Positions 35,927 through 48,940 of a stretch of DNA of 64,000 bases are shown here, one piece after another. Source of the DNA: Durusdinium trenchii (taxonomy: Eukaryota; Sar; Dinophyceae; Suessiales; Symbiodiniaceae). Each line of letters opens with the position of its first letter. The first letter of the stretch is position 1. The translations under genes and the position numbers were made by a program. Below the pieces are notes generated by a model, which searched no databases, was not told the origin of the DNA, and saw only the letters and a program-made list of their open reading frames with translations. Where the stretch lies: NCBI GenBank assembly GCA_963970005.1, contig CAXAMN010021751.1:673241-737240 (forward strand), in the 5' to 3' direction.

Positions 35927-37045
35927 AAGGACCAGTCAAATCACAGCCGTGCATCGCCGTGTGGTTTCAAACAGCATGAGTGGCCACGAGGCTCGGAGGC
36001 CTGCTATCGGCCCGCCCGCTCTTTGAGCGGCCTGCTATTCCGTTTGAGGGAGGTGTTGCTATCGGCCTTCCGGTGGCGTCGGGGATCCTTGTCATGTGGG
36101 ATGCGAAATCAACGGGTTCAACTCTTCAAAGGGATGGGGTGGTGGAATCTACATGTTTGTGGAATACCACTCCCCCAAACAAACTCTACATTTGTGTGAC
36201 CCGGTCCCGTGATTATACAAACATCATCGCACCGCTCTCGTGTTTACTGCCAATACGGTCGGGTGGACACAGAAACAATGACAGGTAACTTTTTGTGCCA
36301 TCGTGTGCCAGCTGAAGTGTCTTACTGCAGTATAGATCTTTGTAGTTCTGATTCTTCTACCTGCTCTGCCAATTCGTCTCCCCAAATCCATCAGATCATC
36401 TTTCATTCACTCCGGGCCATTTGTAGTCCGAGAGTTCTCAACCTCAAACCTCCAGTCAAACCGATCCAGTCCTCTGCCCATTTCCCGGTTGCCCCCGCGG
36501 GGGTTCCGCGTGGGTTCCCCCACCCGCGCGGAACCTCTCAGGGCTCCAACCCGAGCCTTCGTTGTCCTCGACGTTCTCCTCGGGGTTCTCCGGGTTCTCC
36601 GTTGCCGTCCACGAGGCCTTTAGCTTCTCCACCTCGGTCGAGAGGGGTCGACCCGAGCAGAGAGTCTCTGCTCCGAAGAAGGGGTGGCGCGCGGCACGTT
36701 GGAGTAGGACAACCGTTGGGTCTGACTCAGTCTGACTGCAAGGTGCCTTGTTCTTCATTACATCATCTTGCAGGTGTGTGCAAGACTGAGTCAAATCATG
36801 CTACAACCATCCAAGCTGCTGAAAGAAACGCCGGGAATCACTGGGAATCACGCATGATGCAATTTCATGCAATTTCGCTCAAGAACAGTTAATTAAGGAC
36901 AATGACAACACTTTTTCGTCTAAAAACAGCGGAGATCGTGCAAGTCGAACTCGACGTGGTCGGCTCGGGAGGCTCGGCTGAGCCGTGGGAATCCCCAAAC
37001 GCTCGAAGGAAACGAGTCGAAGAGTGTTGAAGCTCAGAATCCTGT

Positions 37046-37130
37046 CCATGGCAGGGGTCGGACCTGACCTCTTTGCAGGGGTCCGGGGTATCAAAACCCT
37101 ATCTGTTGGTTCGGGCCCGGATTCTTAGGG
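37046..37130. mobile_element. TIR element, family D copy 3 (inverted)
   Basis: Carries GCAGGGGTCGGACC, GCAGGGGTCCGGGGT and the terminus TCGGGCCCGGATTCTTAGGG, which is the family D arm in reverse orientation. Confidence 0.65.
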
Positions 37131-38941
37131 TTTGGGCTTTTTCAGAACGGTGTTCTTCTGCTTTGTTGGCACATGTTTTGCTTCTATTGAGGTGATTGAG
37201 CTTGCATTTGATGGATCAGAGTTCGACATAGTTCGACCATGTTACCATGCTCCGTGAACGATTGCCCCTTACCAATCCTGTGCCTGCTTCTCATGGGCTG
37301 CTAGAAGCTTTCCTTCCGCATCCTGCCACATGTTCCAGTTTTGGAGGAGACTTCAAAAGGAAAATCGTATCAACTTTTGATCCTTTCTCCACATGCAACA
37401 TTTTCTGCAATACATTGCAATAGAGTAGTCCTAGTTGAGCCCAGTCGGAGTCCCAACAGTCCTATGTGATACAGTAATAATATATAATAATTGCAGACTT
37501 CTATCATCTTCTATCCATTCTGGAATGGCCATTAGGAAGCCATTGCATGGTACCAAGGACTAAGAAGAGTTTGGAGACTGCACCTGGACAGCCTGGACAG
37601 CCTGGACACCTGCATCTCGTGATGCGGGCTACTCCGATGCTCGCCCACAAACACATGTCCCGGCTTCTTCAATTTGACCTTTTGAAGGTTCCTAAGTGAC
37701 CCTTAGGAGGCGTCGCGTGACTGAACCAACCAGGTTATCAAGTACGGTCCCTTCCACTCAAAGCGGGTTGAACAGTACATGGCTGGATGGCATGTCCCGA
37801 GTTCGGAGGCCTTTCCTTTACGAGGTGTGAGGGGGCTTCCACTGATGGTCGTGTGGATCGAGCAAATCGATCGTTCACCGGTGGAACCGCGGTGCGTGCG
37901 CCGACCCAGCGGTGGAAGGCCGCGTGGGAGGGCAGGGCAGGGGGTTCTCATTGTCCCGGACAGCAAAACTGAGCAATGGAGAAGTTTCTGGTGCTTCGAA
38001 GAATTCAGTGATCCAGTCCTTCTGATCAGCATCTTAAACAGATCGCATCCAAGAAGCCAATCGTTATAGTGGATTGAGAGTAAGTAGATGCTACAATCCA
38101 CAAACGGTGGTTTATATATTTATATATGTGGACCCGCATCTAAACTATCTACTGCCAAAGACGTCTTTGGAGTTTGTGCCATCTAAGTGCTCCGAAACCA
38201 CTGTTTACGGAGACATCCACGTCACTAGAGTCCCTGCGTGCCGACACCGCCCCTCATCGACGACGTTTACGTCCTTCAATATCTCTGCGACGAGACTTTG
38301 GAAATCCTCCATCACGCCCGGCGACGGCCTACGGTCTCTGAGCCGACATCCACATGGCAACAGCGTGTTCGTGGCATGCGCGAACACGTATGCCCTTTGG
38401 GTAAACGATCTCCACTGAGCGACTGTTCCTGGTGCTTGGCATTTGGTGCCAATGCTTCTGGGGAAGCAGCTTCGACGTCATTCCCAGGGACATGGTGGAC
38501 ACAAGAAGCTTACCAGCACGTCCTCGCCCAACAATAGATAGAATGAGATCTTCTCAACCACGTGGCCCTTTGCTGAGACCCGATATTTTTGGGTCTCATC
38601 CATAGTCGACCTACTCCATCGGAGGAAAGAAAGCACCAAAACCGATCAGGAGGTCTTTCATGGCATCACAAGCCCAACCCTTCCCAAATAATCTCAGTAA
38701 GACGCGAGTAATCACCGGGTCTCTCTCCACAAAGGTGGGGGGTTCAAACATTTCCGCTAAATGTATGTCTGCCGGCGCCAGTGATTTTGAGAGTTAGAGG
38801 CTCTGGACCCTTCGTTGAACCCTTAGCGATCACGCGTGTGACCGATCGTGCGTCAACGCTGCGATGGTCCACCGCACCATTGATGACATTTCTCCTCTTG
38901 TATGGTCGACCAACTTGCTCATCGTCCTTTTTTTCCGTACC

Positions 38942-41900
38942 CTAGGCAGTCACTGCTTCAGGCAATGGCGCTTGCGTGCACAGCACGTTCGACAGCGGTC
39001 CACCGTCTTCCGGAAGCCGCCAGCGTCGCCCCGTCAGGTTCGCCACGGAGGTTCCGCGCCCCGCCCCATAGAGGTGCGCACAGCGCCGCAGCAGCTGTCG
39101 AACCGCCGCCCGCGGAAACGCGGCGGGAAACGCGCCGCCGTGCGGCGTGAGCGAGAGCCAGAGGTGTGAGCGAGTTTGCTGCAGGAAGCGGAGCAAGGAG
39201 GAGCTCAGAGGCAATGAGGTTGGAAGAGAACGGTCCAGGTTGATCTTCACCAGACTGACCTGACCAGACTGGGCTCCCAGCAGAATTTCAAGCTCTCAAA
39301 GGGATCTGTGATGAACCCTTTCAACCGCAGGCTTCGTGTAGCAAACTGCTTATAAGATCTATGCCCAGTACCTGTCAACCCCACAACTTGGAGTAAAAAC
39401 GCGCACACACTCAGATCCATGCCCAAGAGCTTTATCAGTTTGGAAGTTCCCGAGAGCTAGTTGCTGATTACATTAGACCTTGACTTGGCGAAGAGTCCGC
39501 AAATTTATATGGTTCGCAACAAGTGCATTTGCCCGTTACTGCAGTAGCACTTTACGAGAAAAGGAGGGTAACAGCTTGGGAACATCACAGACGAAAAAGA
39601 ATGATATGGTCACCAGCTGCGACTTATTATACACCCAGGTGCCCCACGGGCATTGCAGGTACGTTTACCTGATCATCCAGGGTGGAGCTTCGTTGGCAAA
39701 GGCCACGACTGGAGATCATTGGAGATCCCTCTGCCCCCTGCGAGTCTGTACCAGCTTGGTTTGAATTATTTAAGGGTGGAATGATTCACAGTGTGTTTTA
39801 CTTAGACGATGTGGAGCTCCTTTTGAACAGGAGGTGACACACACACACACACCCCTGATCAAAGCTGTCGAAGATCAGCTTCCCAAGCTCTTCCCCAAAA
39901 TTTGGAACTGTCACCCACCAGGCAAGATCAACCTCTTCCAGATCCATCCAAGTGCCACCATCTTCCACCTGCCCCGCGCCTCTTCCAACTCAATCGCTTG
40001 CATTCGTAAGCTGGAGATCGACACCACCTCTCCTCCCCTTTGCCCGTGTCGCACCGCGGCGGCCGGCGCGTGCTCATCGTCTCCCAGGGCTGCCCGGAGC
40101 GCGACCACGTGAACGTCGGGGCCATTCGCCGCGATGTTGCGACAAAGCCTCCGGGAGGGCGGTGCGTTACCGCGGAGCGTGGTGCGGGGGGGAATGATGG
40201 GAATGCGAACCAGTGGCCATGGGGGGGTTGTAATAGATGGTGTGATATGAAACCAAGGGTTCAGAACACATGGGTTGGTAAGCTGTAACACCCTGTATGG
40301 GGTTTGGTGGGATGGAGCTGAACAAACGATATCAATAACGAGCGTGGTGCTTCTTCAAAGCTGCTGCATGCTGCCGTTGCTGGCTTCATGCAAATATCTT
40401 GCCAAGAATCCTCCATCACTATGTGAGCAAGTTTTTTTGAATATAGACACTATTATCATTGAAGGATGCCTACGGCAAAGTCTACGATCCGCCTACGTTT
40501 CCACAGTGTGAGCCTACGACACACATACACCTTTGCCTATGGAGAAACCTACGAACGTGAGGTTTCGTTTCAATGTTGTGTGTTTCGCCTACGCTACCCT
40601 TGGGGAATTGGTTTTGAACTTTTATGGGATTTGGGCAAGCAAACAAGCAAACAGCATGATAGCAAACTGTTCAACGTTCGGTTGAGGAGGAGCTCTCGTC
40701 CTCCTCCGAAAACGCTGTTCAACGTCGGACGGTTTCGGCATGCCACCGTTCAAAGACCACTGGCTCGCTCTCCAATGCCACCACCCGCACGTGGGGAAGA
40801 CCACCACCGAGCGCTCGAGCGAGCCATAAGGCGCTGGCGCCCTCTCCGGCGCCCACGTCCAGCACCACCGCTGGTTTGGCGGCAAGCAGTGAGGCCACGG
40901 CTGTGTAGATGGCAGCTGAGTCGTGGGCGAAGCGGGTCCTGAGTGCGGAGATCAAACATGTTGGGCTGGGGAACTGCAGCTGAGAGCCATGGCAGCTGAG
41001 AATTCTGCCATCCTCGCGTCGCACCCTGGCATCCTGACTTGGACTCCCAAAGCAAGCTTCTGCATTGATCAACCATGGGTGACCAGCCAAATGTTCAGGG
41101 TGCAACTCCACAAATGCATGAGACCTCGTCATGCAATTGTTTTAAAGTCTCAGCCAGGAAGGGGAAGGACAACAAACACTGTGGCTCAACCATGTCGGGT
41201 CCTCAACAAGCTGCAAGGTCATCTGCAGTCTAAACCAAGTTGCTCAATGCCCCAAACGTCACGCATTTTGAAACACCTGCTTCTTTACCTTCCTTTGACC
41301 CCACACCCTCATTTTTTGAGGGTGTTTCCCCCCTACTAGCGATGGCTTCCAACCTACTATAGCGATAGCCTCCAACCTGCTAGCGATGGCCTCCAACTCC
41401 AAACAAATAGAGCGGTTCGTCTCATGCGTCTTCGACGCCTCCAGAAGTCCTCCTCCGGACCCGCGGCGGCTCGCGCCCAGCGCACGGCCACGTTCGCCGG
41501 ACCCCGCGCGAGGTGGCTCTCGCGCTCGGGGAGGTAGGAGTAGTGACACTGCGCTGGGCGGACGTTGATGGGCCTGGGTGAGTGAGTGGATGGGGAGGAT
41601 CAGAAAACCGGGAGCCGTTTGGACGGAAGCCATTGACCGCGGCCTGGGTGGTTGGTAGCTAGGGAGATCGTCCTTTAGGATGAGCCTCAACTTCGAGGGG
41701 GGTCCTAAGGGTCCTATAGTGAGAACATGTGTTGAATTGGGGCCCCTGGATCAAAAGGTGATGATTCAATTTGACCCGGACGCATAGTGCGCACCCCTAC
41801 CCGAACAAAATCAAATGTAATGAGACTTTTCTTAAGAACTTGAACAGTCACTCGACAAAAAGCCTGCTCCTCCCGGTATCGAACACTGCCGTTCCACATC

Positions 41901-44900
41901 CACCACTGAAAAAAACCAAACTCATCCCAGGGCGCGCGTGGGGGGTTCCCCCCCCCGCTTCGCTCGTCCAGCTGCTCCGCGGAGAAGCGTCGGCAAAAGC
42001 CCAAGTACTTCACGCGCGGTGGAAAGGCGAAAGTCTGGTTGCTGGCACGTTTGAACTGACCAGATTGGCTCTCCTAAGCGCGGTTGAGAGGTCTGGCTGC
42101 CAAATGGAGAGGTCTGGCACGTCTGCCTTCAGACCGAATCTGGATCGATCTGGAAGGGGTTGGGACGATGCGCAGCGCGCGCAGCGCTGGGCTTTTGCAC
42201 GGACTTTGGGGACACCAAAGTCGCCAGGTTCTATACCTGGACCCTCCTGTCGGGGTGTCCTGGCTGGACTACCCCACCCTACCGGCCTAGGCTTCCATGG
42301 GCACCCCTTGGAGGGTACTGGTGTGGGAGATCATTTTGCATCGAGGTTTTGTCTTGCGCGATTTTTTGTGCATCGCAAATAATGAGGCTTATTATCCAAA
42401 TGGGGAGGGTTTACTAATCAAGCGTCTACATTCTACATTATAGGGTGAATTTTTTGACATGTTGGTCAACTCATCGTCCTTTCCACCATCACCGGCGGAG
42501 GCTCTGAGTCAATGATCTGCTTGCCTCTGCGAGCGTAGCCCTCGGCGTGTGACCACCAGCCAAAGGTGTGGCCCTTCCCGCGGTGTTTCCGAGCATACTC
42601 AACATCCGGCAGGAGCCACTTGCTGTTCTCGTACCAGGGGAGGTGCCGAACCTGAAGTGGTGCAGGTTCGGCCCGGCCTTGTGAACGACGGGCATATTTG
42701 AGGACCCCAATTAAGATAAGAAGATACACATCATACCGGCCACAATACCAACCACCCAAACGCATTCCGCAAAAAACACAGCAAGACCCACCATGGCAGT
42801 TTCACAGTCAGCGATAATACCATGCTTTTATCCATATCTTAACACCATTTGCTCTGGGCCCATTGCCGGACCCGCCGAACTGGGCCACGGGCCGTTTCGC
42901 ACGCGTAACCCGGTTCCCCCGGGTGTGGTCGCCCGCCACGGCACCGTATAGGGTCCGGCCACACGCACGTTGGCGGAGGGCTTGAGCATGGCGAGGCGGC
43001 TCTTGGAGATCTTGGTGAGTGCCATGGTGGTGTCGATGGGCGCCCAAAAGACATGTTTCTCTCCTGCCGACGGGGAGAGAAGAGCGCTCGCTTTGTGGCT
43101 GGGAGCGCTAAGAAGAAGCTGCCGGCAGACCTTTTGGGCGGCGCAGTGAGGCCGCCAAGCTTCTGGAACATGTTTTACGGCGATGTTTTGGGGATGGCAC
43201 AGTGTTACTTCTATATGTCTTCAAGGTGAATCAAGGTGATATAATTTGTTCAAAGCTTTGAGAATGTGCGGGGGGCTCCTTTGGAGTTGACATGTTGCAT
43301 CATGCTTCATTTCACCGGAAGCTGCTTCGCACGGCTAGAGCCTACCTATTTCATGGCAAGTCAACTTGCATTCAGTGGTCTCGCGCGAGAAAGCAAAGGG
43401 TCAAAAGCTGAAAGAGTGAAATCATCGGTTCTGTGGGATTTGTCAAATGGGTTTGGGAGGCATTGCATCTGGGAGGAACACATGTGCAAACATAGTTCGG
43501 ATTGGCACGTGCTCCGTTCAGCACACGCATGTTGAAATCTACCCAGAAGATCCGAGAACATGCGGCCGTATGATTCATTTAACACCAAACATTCGTACCT
43601 CAGTTGACAGGTCCCCCCAGGTTCCCTGGTCCTTCTTGCTGATAGTCCGTCTATAAAACATCCTCTTACAGTATAATACTCATAATATAGTATCACAAAT
43701 AATTGTACTTTTACCCATGTAGTATCACTTGTAGATATAGTATATAATCATAAAACGTTACCATGTAGCATCATATCCAAGACAGGGCTTCAGTCTCAAG
43801 ACTCCCTTCAAGTCAAGTCTCTCCCTCGGCGCTTCAGCGAGCGTCGACCGGATCGGTCTCCTGGAGCCAATCGATCTTCCCGCCAAAAGTCGCACTCCTC
43901 GGGCGGTGGAGCCAAGACGGAGCGAGCGTTTGAGCACATGTCGATCCCTTTGTGCGCACATTTGTGGGGCAATCACGTCCTTGGTCCTTGTTATGGTCTT
44001 AGTTTGTGGTTCAATGTTGTTTTCTGCTTTTAGTCGATGTTGTTTTCTTTTCTGTTTTTCTGTCTTTCATGTTTGTGTTCTCTTATTTTTTCTTCTCTCT
44101 CTCTCTCTCTCTCTCCATCGCTCATTTTTGTAGATCTATAGAAGGGACTTCGATGAACACTCGCTGAGATCGATTCATTTTCACCTGCGGTTTTTCGATC
44201 ATGCACAGGACCCCACCCTCCATGCCCGGTTCCAGGACATAGACACTCTGCGACAAAGATGAGAAACTAGGAAACGTAAACAAAGAACGTCATTTACACA
44301 AAAACATCTGCAACAGTTCCAACGAAAACATCCCAAGGCTCATGTTGCCAAACCTGTTTCCGCGCAGCATAATTCTCTGGTAGATCATCCAACCTCAAGG
44401 CCGCGCCAACCTGGCCGTGCCGTCCGGCCTTTCGTCAGTGGATCTCTACACTTCTTCAGTGGAACCAACGCTGACCGGTGAAAATACACACACACACACG
44501 ACACAAATTCGCAAATCAGTCCCATGCAAGGCCCATGCTGCAAGCTCCAAACCAAAAGAAACGGAACTCCAAATCAGAAATGGAAAAGGGAACCAACAAG
44601 CACAATCCTACCAATCACTCTTCTTCTGCCTCCCTGCGACATGCCAAGATAACAAACAGTATCAAAAAAGGCCTCCCTCCCTCCCTCCCTCCCTACCTGC
44701 ACCACCTACACTACGCACAAAAAACAAAAAAAAACGCGCCTTATTGGCCTGGTGTCGGTCCATGATCTCCCAGAAATGCTGAAGCCAGTTGGCCGGCACG
44801 CCATCGTCGAAGACGGTGTCCGGGTCGGCCAACACGTAGCGACCACCGAACCGGTCCTGGCGACGTTGGAGCGCCGAACATCGAGGGACGCATGGTGACA

Positions 44901-46183
44901 AAAAGGTGAGAAGTGAGAATCAAAGGATGACCAGTCAGTGCCTGGACCTGTCTTCATAGGTGTTTCCTGGTGGCAAGTGCCCAAATAGGTTCACCACCTG
45001 TGGGAGTTGGTCTCCAAACAGCCTGGAGGGTCCTGGTGTGAGATGCATGCTTTTGATGCGTGCTGGATCCATGCGGCAGCAAAGTCCCTCCACGTGGATG
45101 TAAGGCGTTTGACGCCCAGTTGGATGCTAGCTGTTTATTTTAATTTTGAGGACGAACCAGGCGAAAACAACGGATCGAATCGAAAGATTTATAAAAGAAT
45201 TCTGTCACTGCAAAGGAGGAGTTCTTCAGTCTTGTCGGCTTGGCGGTTTCAGAGCATCGATTCACCTCTTTCAAGACGAGGATCAATGTACTCCTTCATG
45301 TGCGTGTTCTGATTCCACCTCATTCTCCACAGCAAGTGACTGATCTCGTTGCCCAAGTTCGAGGGAAGTCGAACCACCCAAAGGAGCTTCTCCTGCGCAA
45401 AGTAATGCTGACTCATCTGACTGTATATTGCATCACCATGCATCACCAATGCATAACCGTGTTTCTAAGGCCCGGCGCGGGCGCCCTGAAGCCGCGCCTG
45501 GTAGTAGTTCAACAAGGGCTTGTAGGTGGAATTGTTGTCCAAGGCAATGAGGTGATAGTACCCTAAGGAGTGCAGCTGCGAAACCAACATCTGCCTCAGT
45601 CGCCGTTCGAAGCAAAGACAGCTATGCTGTCGACGGCTGGTCGACAGCGATATGGCTAGCTCGCAAAAAGACAGGGGTGATACATCCTTCCTAAGGGACA
45701 CACTGGACAGGACGTTCTAGTTGACCAGTCTGTTCCAGCCCATTCATTCCTGTTGTTCCTTTCGGAATGGCTATTAAAGGAGTGAGCCGCTCTTGACAGT
45801 ACTATACTTTACGCCATATCCGCAGGGCAGCATTCCTTCCTGCCATCAGCATGTAGAAGGCCAAGCCGGCGATATTTCGCAAGTGATTGGTTGATGGATG
45901 GTGGATGCAGAAAACCCGAAAATCCAAAATCCTCTCATTTGGGTTTAAAAACTCCAATGTAAACCTTCAATATCCCAACGCCACCAGTCTACCTGAGGAT
46001 GTTCCCGTTGTCTGTGAGTGGTAGGTGTCTGTGTTCGAACGCACGATGCTTCTACCTATCAATAGGTACACATTCCCAGTTCTCTCCCAGTTCGCCGCGC
46101 TGCAGGTACACCAGCCGATCGCGACAAATGATGAAGATCGGAACCTTCCAGAAGCGCTCTGCCTTCTCCACTTGTCGTTGGAT
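38942..46183 (-). CDS. Glycosyltransferase-like and FkbM methyltransferase fusion
   Basis: Predicted exons: 46183-46099, 45594-45498, 45392-45319, 44856-44740, 44410-44354, 44247-44185, 43058-42945, 42651-42479, 41573-41424, 40938-40744, 40148 to about 39911, and 39178-38942 (stop TAG). The N-terminal half reads as a bacterial-type glycosyltransferase: PIFIICRDRL, ALDNNSTYKPLLNYY, VVRLPSNLG, YVLADPDTVFDDG (DxD-like), VGAALRLDDLPE, APIDTT and RVAGPYTVRHLPWY. The C-terminal half reads as a FkbM-type SAM methyltransferase: VVLDVGAGEGASALWLARAL (motif I), ALESEPVVFERW, CRNIAANG and LWLSLTPHGG. Almost all joins are phase-exact, using GT, GC and GA donors. By family it would make and methylate a glycan, or modify a glycosylated product; the substrate is unknown. 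The exact start and the exon near 39911 are uncertain. Confidence 0.8.
41336..41398. repeat. Three-copy tandem repeat of about 24 bp
   Basis: Three units close to CTAGCGATGGCCTCCAACCT, just downstream of the donor of the exon at 41573-41424. Confidence 0.8.
42403..42442. mobile_element. Half of a family C element
   Basis: GGTTTACTAATCAAGCGTCT then ACATTCTACATTATAG matches one arm of family C. It lies in the intron between exons 42479 and 41573. The opposite arm is not visible. Confidence 0.45.
44095..44116. repeat. CT microsatellite
   Basis: An uninterrupted (CT)n run in an intron of the GT-methyltransferase gene. Confidence 0.95.
44668..44694. repeat. CCCT tetranucleotide repeat
   Basis: A (CCCT)n-type tract, about 27 bp, in the intron following the exon that ends at 44740. 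Confidence 0.95.
44937..45003. mobile_element. Short repeat element, family F copy 3, in intron
   Basis: Same order as the other copies: GTGCCTGGACCTGTCTTCAT, GTTTCCTGGTGGCAAGTGCC and TTCACCACCTGTGGG. It lies in the intron between exons 45319 and 44856. A further block, GTCTCCAAACAGCCTGGAGG, follows and recurs near 61868. Confidence 0.6.
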
Positions 46184-46259
46184 CTGCTCATCCGGCAGCA
46201 CCACCCGCAGGCGCAGGTACCATGGCCTCCGGGTCCACGGGCTCCAACGGTCCACTGTT

Positions 46260-46370
46260 CCCTAGGGATCCAGTCGTACCTTCTCAGGTGTGGTGATGTG
46301 TGAAGAAACCACGGGTTATGTAGGTGCCAGGAGGGTCCAACCTTCGAAGGTACGACTGGATCTTTAGGGC
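46260..46370. mobile_element. TIR element, family B copy 3
   Basis: The termini CCTAGGGATCCAGTCGTACC and GGTACGACTGGATCTTTAGG are inverted repeats. The internal GGTGCCAGGAGGGTCCAACC matches the family B core. Confidence 0.75.
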
Positions 46371-46500
46371 TTCAGAACTGTCACTTAGATGGACACTATG
46401 ATGGACTTAACATGACAAATGAAACATATAGGTTCCTTCCGACCTCTTTCGACACTTCGAAGTCTCGCATACAATTCCGACCTCTTCCGATCTACCTCAC

Positions 46501-46596
46501 CGGGGGCGTATCGCTCCCTCGCTGCCGTGCGGTGCTCCGCGGCCGGCCGGCGCCCCCGGCAGCCTGGAGAGGTAGTGCACCAAGTTTTGTGCTGAG
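46501..46596 (-). other. Candidate 96-nt exon upstream of GT gene
   Basis: It has a pyrimidine-rich acceptor (TGGTCTCCTTTCAG) and a consensus donor (CCCCCG/GTGAGG), so it is probably a real exon. All three frames are open, so no translation is offered. It could be an early exon of the glycosyltransferase gene. Confidence 0.5.
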
Positions 46597-47280
46597 CTGA
46601 AAGGAGACCAAAGCCAGATCAGCAGGATCTGCTTGGGAAGGAACGAGCTAAGGATCTGCCCAAGTTCCGGCATGAGCAAAGGAGGAACCCAAACCTTTGC
46701 CGCGAGGGTCGCACCATCTTTGGTGCTCAGCTAAGTTCTCAACCATGTTTGAAGTTGGTCTCAGGTCCAGTTGTGAACATTCCATTTTTTGGTGTCAAAC
46801 CTTTTGAGCACAACGTCAACAACATCATCCACGTGTGGAAAACATCAACAGCTGGATCCGCTCTCCACTTCTTATCTTGACAAGTGTTACAGTACATACA
46901 AAAAAAGAAGTCAGAAAAAACCTGATCTGGAACCTCGTGTCAAAACACTTCGAAGTCCATGGTTGCGGAAGGCCCCTCAAAAAGCTCCCAGTGTCCTTCT
47001 GATGGTTTTGTACTTCATCTTATCTTTGAGCCAATGGCCTCAAAACCCGGCTTCAAGCATACCGTTCTGCTCAATAGATAGAGCAGTGGAACCCTTATAA
47101 GTTATAAGTTATATAGTTATTAAAATTAGGGTATTGTATGGGTATGGTGAAAACCCACTCTTGTATTAGCATAGCAACAGCCAAGCCTAAGGAAGTATGA
47201 CACGTCTCCAATCACGTCGATTCCCGTCTCCCGTCCGCGGGATGGGGATGTGGCCACCTGACTCCCACCTAAGGGTGACC

Positions 47281-47325
47281 ATGTAGACTCTTGAGACGTA
47301 AACCCTCCGCATCAAGAGTCTACAA
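47281..47325. mobile_element. Short family C element
   Basis: ATGTAGACTCTTGAGACGTA is followed by CATCAAGAGTCTACAATCCA. The two arms are inverted repeats with almost no internal sequence left. Confidence 0.65.
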
Positions 47326-47612
47326 TCCATGGGCTTGGGGTCTTGGGTGGCCGTGGCAAAAGCATTGGTGCGGTGTGCCAGCCGCCGCGGTGAGCTAACG
47401 GACCAAGGACTCTTGGTGGGAAATTGGTTGAGACTGTCGGGTCATCGGTCTGGGGCGGACATTCCAACACACAGAGTGTGGTTGCCGGCTTGGTCTTCTC
47501 ATGCATATCTTCTCTAAGCATCTCTAAGCGTTGGATGGTTTGGGAAACGCTGGGCTGCCAACGCCCCACTCGAGGAAGCCGCCCGGGGTATCCCCTTACG
47601 CCCCTAACTTAC

Positions 47613-47673
47613 GGTGGTCCATCGAACCGAGGCCTTTCGATCCGTTCCTCGACTCTCGGCGATGTCAATTGAC
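47613..47673 (-). other. Candidate 61-nt exon
   Basis: Flanked by a CAAGCAG acceptor and a perfect GTAAGT donor. Two frames are open: SIDIAESRGTDRKASVRWTT, or GQLTSPRVEERIERPRFDGP. It is probably a real exon near the 3-prime side of the RS-domain gene. The coding piece at about 47560-47320 (SQTIQRLEMLREDMHEKTKP) may follow it. Confidence 0.45.
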
Positions 47674-48407
47674 CTGCTTGCCGGAGGAAAAGGGCACGGG
47701 CAAATGATGGATTTCTTCTATAACAACATGTTTCTACCAAAGGAGAGTGATGATTGCAGGCTCCAAGTTGAGGGCCTGGGTCATTTTGATACCTAATACA
47801 GTAATGAGTTGTAAAATCTTGAGCACCCCGTCTCAAGTCTTCTTCTAAGAACAACCGTCAGAATCTTGAGCGCCCATGCGTCGTCGCCGGCAGATGGGCG
47901 CAGGCAGATGGGCCGGCAGAGGATCAAGACCCAGCGTAGGAAGTTTGATTTAATCAATGGATTTACTATGATGTACTCACAACACTACTCACAACTTATT
48001 CAACATCCAGCCCATTTATGGAACCCTACCCCGCAAAGGAACTTCAGCAGGGCAAGCTAGAACTCCACCGTCCAAGCCTATTTCTGGCACTAACCTCTTC
48101 AAAGCTTACACATTCTCACTTCACTCTGGTTGGTTTGCACAAACGCAACCCTTTTAAGACCACGGCGCACGTTGCTCTTACGCACCTTTTCTACCAAGCG
48201 CCCATCACCGTTTGATGCCCATGAGCGAGGCAATCCTGGGTCCATCAGAGTTAGCTCCCACCCCAAGTGAACGTTGACTTGATGACTTCAAGAAGTGAAA
48301 GAAGGTTCAAACGTTTTGGGTGAACACTTTATCATTCAGGGCCCCTAAACTGCCACAAAGCAACAGAAACGATTCAAGTTCACAACACAACAGGCCAGAC
48401 GACATAC

Positions 48408-48501
48408 AGTTTTTTGTTTGTTTGCCCAATAGGGCCAAGACTTTCCCGCTGTGGGGACGTCCACAACTCTGGTGCTTTGCGTGGCAACAGCATCAAAACG
48501 C
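48408..48501 (-). other. Candidate 94-nt exon
   Basis: Acceptor TTTAGCAG/G and consensus donor ACT/GTATGT. One open frame gives RFDAVATQSTRVVDVPTAGK then SWPYWANKQKT, in whole codons after a one-base start. No family recognised. Same strand and order as the neighbouring RS-domain exons, so perhaps the same gene. Confidence 0.5.
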
Positions 48502-48744
48502 CTGCTAAACGGCTGGGACCCCTCAGCAAAAAGTACAAGCTAAACGCTCTCCAACATATGGATGCATCCTCAGTTTCAATCCGGCTATCCTCGTTCATCG
48601 TCTGAAAAACCACATCCTATGGCCTTCTAATCAAACCATTAAAAAAGAATGCTTCAGCTGCTTGACCTGACTTGGTCGTCTCAAATCCTCAGTAAAACCA
48701 TCCGATCCCCTTTCCTTCTTCGCCCCATCCACAGGTGGAGTGAG

Positions 48745-48940
48745 ACGCTCCCGTCTCCGACCGGTCCCCGACCGGTCCCCCGACCGTGACGAGCGTCATC
48801 TTCGCCTTGCGCGCCGCCCGGGCCTGGCCCCGCGCGCGGCCATCGGGCGTGGGCGAGCGGTAGCTGCCGCTGCTGCGGACGTTGGGGCCGCCTACGGACG
48901 AGGCGATGCGGGTGGCAGGCGCACGGCTTGGGAGGAAACT
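48745..48940 (-). other. Candidate basic, low-complexity exon
   Basis: A GC-rich segment whose best minus-strand frame reads SSVGGPNVRSSGSYRSPTPD and ARKAKMTLVTVGGPVGDRSE. Two other frames are open. The S/R/P composition fits the RS-domain protein encoded just upstream. Ends not resolved. Confidence 0.4.

Larger units (their letters stand above)
34202..38941. other. Spacer between channel and GT-methyltransferase genes
   Basis: Besides TIR elements (35518-35620, 35817-35926, 37046-37130) I see only weak minus-strand coding-like pieces. One is an acidic segment near 36690-36470 (TENPENPEENVEDNEGSGWS). Another near 36900-37030 reads FERLGIPTAQPSLPSRP. A third at 38387-38205 contains VMEDFQSLVAEILKDVNVVD. 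None could be joined. They may be exons of an unrecognised gene or 5-prime exons of the channel. Confidence 0.3.

Noticed and set aside
38864-39169. Plus-strand ORF of 101 codons
   Set aside because: It is antisense to the last exon of the methyltransferase gene, whose minus-strand frame fits the family pattern.
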